From positions 1-35,268 of the forward strand of contig ONAT01000015.1 of assembly GCA_900315885.1 (NCBI GenBank): a DNA stretch of 35,268 nucleotides, in the 5' to 3' direction. Below are positions 33,453-35,268 of the stretch, one piece after another (position 1 is the stretch's first letter; each line of letters opens with the position of its first letter). Below the pieces are notes generated by a model. It was not told the origin of the DNA. It saw nothing but the letters and a program-made list of their open reading frames with translations, and searched no databases. The position numbers and the translations under genes were made by a program. Source of the DNA: an uncultured Erysipelotrichaceae bacterium. GTDB taxonomy: Bacteria; Bacillota_I; Bacilli_A; RFN20; CAG-826.

Positions 33453-34005
33453 AATTATTTATTGTCAAAGCGCCACTCATAAATTATCACTTTAACCGCA
33501 TTATATATTTTCATCATTTGAGCCAAATTTAAAATCAAAAAAACACATTTTAAAATCACTTTTTAATGTGGATTAAAAAATATATCGTTTTTGCTATAAT
33601 TTTTCAATTTTGTTACATAACTATTGTAATCATAAAGTTTATAAAACTTTATTCAAACAAAATCAAAGCTGTAAAAGTTTAAAATTTATTGACAATTTTC
33701 GTATGTTTTTTCTTTTTATCATTTTCAACAAATGGCACGCATAAATATTAATGTCATTTGTAGAAAAGCACGTGCTTATTTTTTGTTTTTTTTACTTGCT
33801 TACACGTGCGCATACGTGATAAACTTATTATGTATATTGAGTTCTGATGATTTTATATTTGGCTTGTGCTAAAAAGCAATGATGAACCTTGGGTTCAAAA
33901 GATGTATCTCAAATATCATCCTAGCCTTATAGAATTAATGACTAATATATATATATAAATGTTATGTTTATAAATTTTAAAGAAAGGATTTATTATTAAA
34001 AAATT
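33453..34005. other. Divergent intergenic region between two surface-protein genes
   Basis: No gene is visible in these 553 bases, which are very AT-rich. They hold two palindromes, AAGCACGTGCTT at 33766-33777 and CACGT-6-ACGTG at 33803-33818, just upstream of a possible -10 (TATTAT near 33829). The copy of the shared leader motif lies at about 33917-33937. The last 50 bases contain a TA repeat and the ribosome site AAAGGA at 33983-33988. No clear -35 was found for the plus-strand gene, which might mean activator dependence. Confidence 0.5.
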
Positions 34006-35268
34006 ATGAACAAGTTAACAAAGAAATTTTCTATTTTACTTGCATCTGTCGCAATGGCTGCTGGTGTAGGACTTGTTGGTGGTGCTAATTCAAGCGTTGC
34101 TAAGGCTGATGTCACTTACAAATCAAGTATTTTCTCAGCAAGTAATAATGCTGATGGAACTAATAATTACACAAGTACAGTAGATAACACAACTGATGGT
34201 TTTTCTGTTACTGTAGCAAATGGTCACAACAATCACAAATCGTGGGATTACTTTAGATTTGGACAAAAGAAAGCCGCATCAAAAGGCTCTGTTACTACAA
34301 AAAGTCCAATAGATAAAGCTATTTCAAAGATTAGCGTTACCATTGGAGAAAAGTGTTCAAATGTCAATGGCATTTATGTTTACGCTAACACCACAAGCAC
34401 ATTTGCTAATAAAGCTAACACAACTATCACTGCAGATTTAACCGGCACTTCTGAAAACATGTATTATAAAGTTGAATTTGATATGGCCCAAGGTGTGAAT
34501 GGTGCTCTCGAAGTTAATCAAATTGATTTTATTATTTCAGGATCAAGCGCAACCGCAGATGCATTTATTGCCGCAATTGCCAAAATACCTGCAGTTGATG
34601 CTCTCACAATAGCAGACAAAGATCTTGTCGAAGCAGCTCGTAAAGAATATGGCTATTTGATAGACACATTAAAAGCTCAAGAAGATGTCGTTGCCGCTCT
34701 TGCAACTCTTGAAGCTGCAGAAGCAAAAATTGCCGAATTAGAAAAGGCTGCACAAGATAAAGCAGATGAAACTGCTGCTGCTGAAGTTGATGCTTTAATC
34801 AACGCAATCGGTGAAGTTACAGACTACTCAAAAGCGAAACAAATAAAAGCTGCTCGTGATGCTTATGAAGCATTAAGCGATAATGCAAAAACAAAAGTAA
34901 ATGCTCTTGAAACATTAGTCGCTGCAGAAACTGCTTTAGCAGAATATGCACCTGTTGAAGTTGAAACTACTTACAAATCGAGTATTTTCTCAGCAAGTAA
35001 TAATGCTAAGCCAAATGGTAGTTACACAAGCACTGTAGATAACACAACTGATGGTTTTTCTGTTACTGTCGCAAACGGTAACAACAATAACAATGGTTGG
35101 AGCGGACACTTTAGATTTGGGTCAAACAAGGCCGCATCAAAAGGTTCGGTCACTACAAAAGCTCCTATCGATAAAGCTATTTCAAAGATTAGCGTTACCA
35201 TTGGAGAAAAGTGTTCAAATGTCAATGGCATTTATGTTTACGCTAACACCACAAGCACATTTGCTAAT
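34006..35268 (+). CDS. Surface protein with internal long repeats, 3' end outside window
   Basis: The frame is open from the ATG at 34006 to the window end (421 codons), with no stop. The signal peptide MNKLTKKFSILLASVAMAAG closely resembles that of the giant protein at 33220, with cleavage near AKA-DVT. A beta-rich domain follows (YKSSIFSASNNADG to about residue 185). Two helical modules come next: one with ADAFIAAIAKIPAVDALTIADKDL, one with INAIGEVTDYSKAKQIKAARDAYEAL. The latter is like the helical repeats of the neighbour. At about residue 322 the beta-rich domain starts again and is nearly identical. The Shine-Dalgarno is 17 bases from the ATG, unusually far. A secreted adhesin-like protein is inferred. 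Confidence 0.88.
   Translation, partial: MNKLTKKFSILLASVAMAAGVGLVGGANSSVAKADVTYKSSIFSASNNADGTNNYTSTVDNTTDGFSVTVANGHNNHKSWDYFRFGQKKAASKGSVTTKSPIDKAISKISVTIGEKCSNVNGIYVYANTTSTFANKANTTITADLTGTSENMYYKVEFDMAQGVNGALEVNQIDFIISGSSATADAFIAAIAKIPAVDALTIADKDLVEAARKEYGYLIDTLKAQEDVVAALATLEAAEAKIAELEKAAQDKADETAAAEVDALINAIGEVTDYSKAKQIKAARDAYEALSDNAKTKVNALETLVAAETALAEYAPVEVETTYKSSIFSASNNAKPNGSYTSTVDNTTDGFSVTVANGNNNNNGWSGHFRFGSNKAASKGSVTTKAPIDKAISKISVTIGEKCSNVNGIYVYANTTSTFAN
34114..34410 (+). repeat. Long in-frame direct repeat, first copy
   Basis: The segment at 34114-34410 recurs at 34969-35268, 855-858 bases downstream, in the same frame. Its last 99 bases (34312-34410) are identical to 35170-35268, and the start differs at 1 of 39 bases. 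The middle differs more and contains a 3-base length difference. This points to a recent domain duplication or gene conversion. The repeat is cut by the window end. Confidence 0.93.
34969..35268 (+). repeat. Long in-frame direct repeat, second copy
   Basis: Second copy of the repeat that starts at 34114, running to the window end; 35170-35268 matches 34312-34410 at all 99 bases. Confidence 0.93.

Noticed and set aside
33766-33777. AAGCACGTGCTT plus T run as a terminator
   Set aside because: The palindrome has no loop, so an RNA hairpin is poor; it fits a DNA-binding site better.

Overview
The window is low-GC DNA that uses the standard bacterial code: TGG encodes Trp and TGA is a real stop, for example at the end of the integrase and in an ATGA start/stop overlap at 1119-1122. 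Strong Shine-Dalgarno sites, the ecfA1-ecfA2-ecfT-truA order, lipobox lipoproteins, an Amidase_3 wall hydrolase and large Big_2-repeat surface proteins all suggest a Bacillota lineage, most likely a host-associated member of the Bacilli/Erysipelotrichia/RF39 area. Species cannot be fixed from this sequence alone.

Region 1 (1 to about 7460) is the right part of an integrated element ending at a tRNA-Ile(GAU) gene. It runs in one direction: a strongly folded 72-base element, a LamG-like membrane-anchored protein, a large secreted protein with a C-terminal membrane anchor and basic tail (split by a frameshift), a small single-span protein, a polytopic P-loop ATPase, two small proteins and a tyrosine integrase. 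The layout resembles a filamentous (inovirus/plectrovirus-like) prophage. This is inference: no replication protein or major coat protein is visible, and the left end lies outside the window.

Region 2 (7.4-14.3 kb, minus strand) holds tRNA-Ile, a modular lipoprotein, a PTS_EIIC_2-type membrane protein, a CwlD-like amidase, the rplM-rpsI operon with its promoter and leader, and two tandem paralogous lipoproteins. Most units end in clear intrinsic terminators.

Region 3 (14.5-17.8 kb, plus strand) is one large papain-like cysteine protease with Big_2 repeats and a C-terminal membrane anchor. Next to it is a decayed cupin gene.

Region 4 (18.3-23.9 kb, minus strand) is housekeeping: yebC, then a tightly packed operon of dCMP deaminase, a two-span protein, ecfA1, ecfA2, ecfT, truA and a PHP-family phosphatase. 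A divergent two-gene ABC exporter follows on the plus strand (24.0-25.6 kb).

Region 5 (25.8-28.5 kb) is accessory. It has a DUF3990 (ADP-ribosyltransferase-like) gene overlapping an XRE-type regulator whose HTH half is out of frame, like a toxin-antitoxin pair with a damaged partner. A membrane-anchored protein with a degenerate Mrr-like nuclease domain lies on the other strand.

Region 6 (28.6 kb to the end) carries two divergent giant surface-protein genes with related signal peptides and a shared leader motif. The second runs off the window and contains an 855-858 bp internal repeat. The first shares two modules with the cysteine protease. AT-rich palindromes of the form AATGAT-spacer-ATCATT recur at several promoters, suggesting a common regulator.
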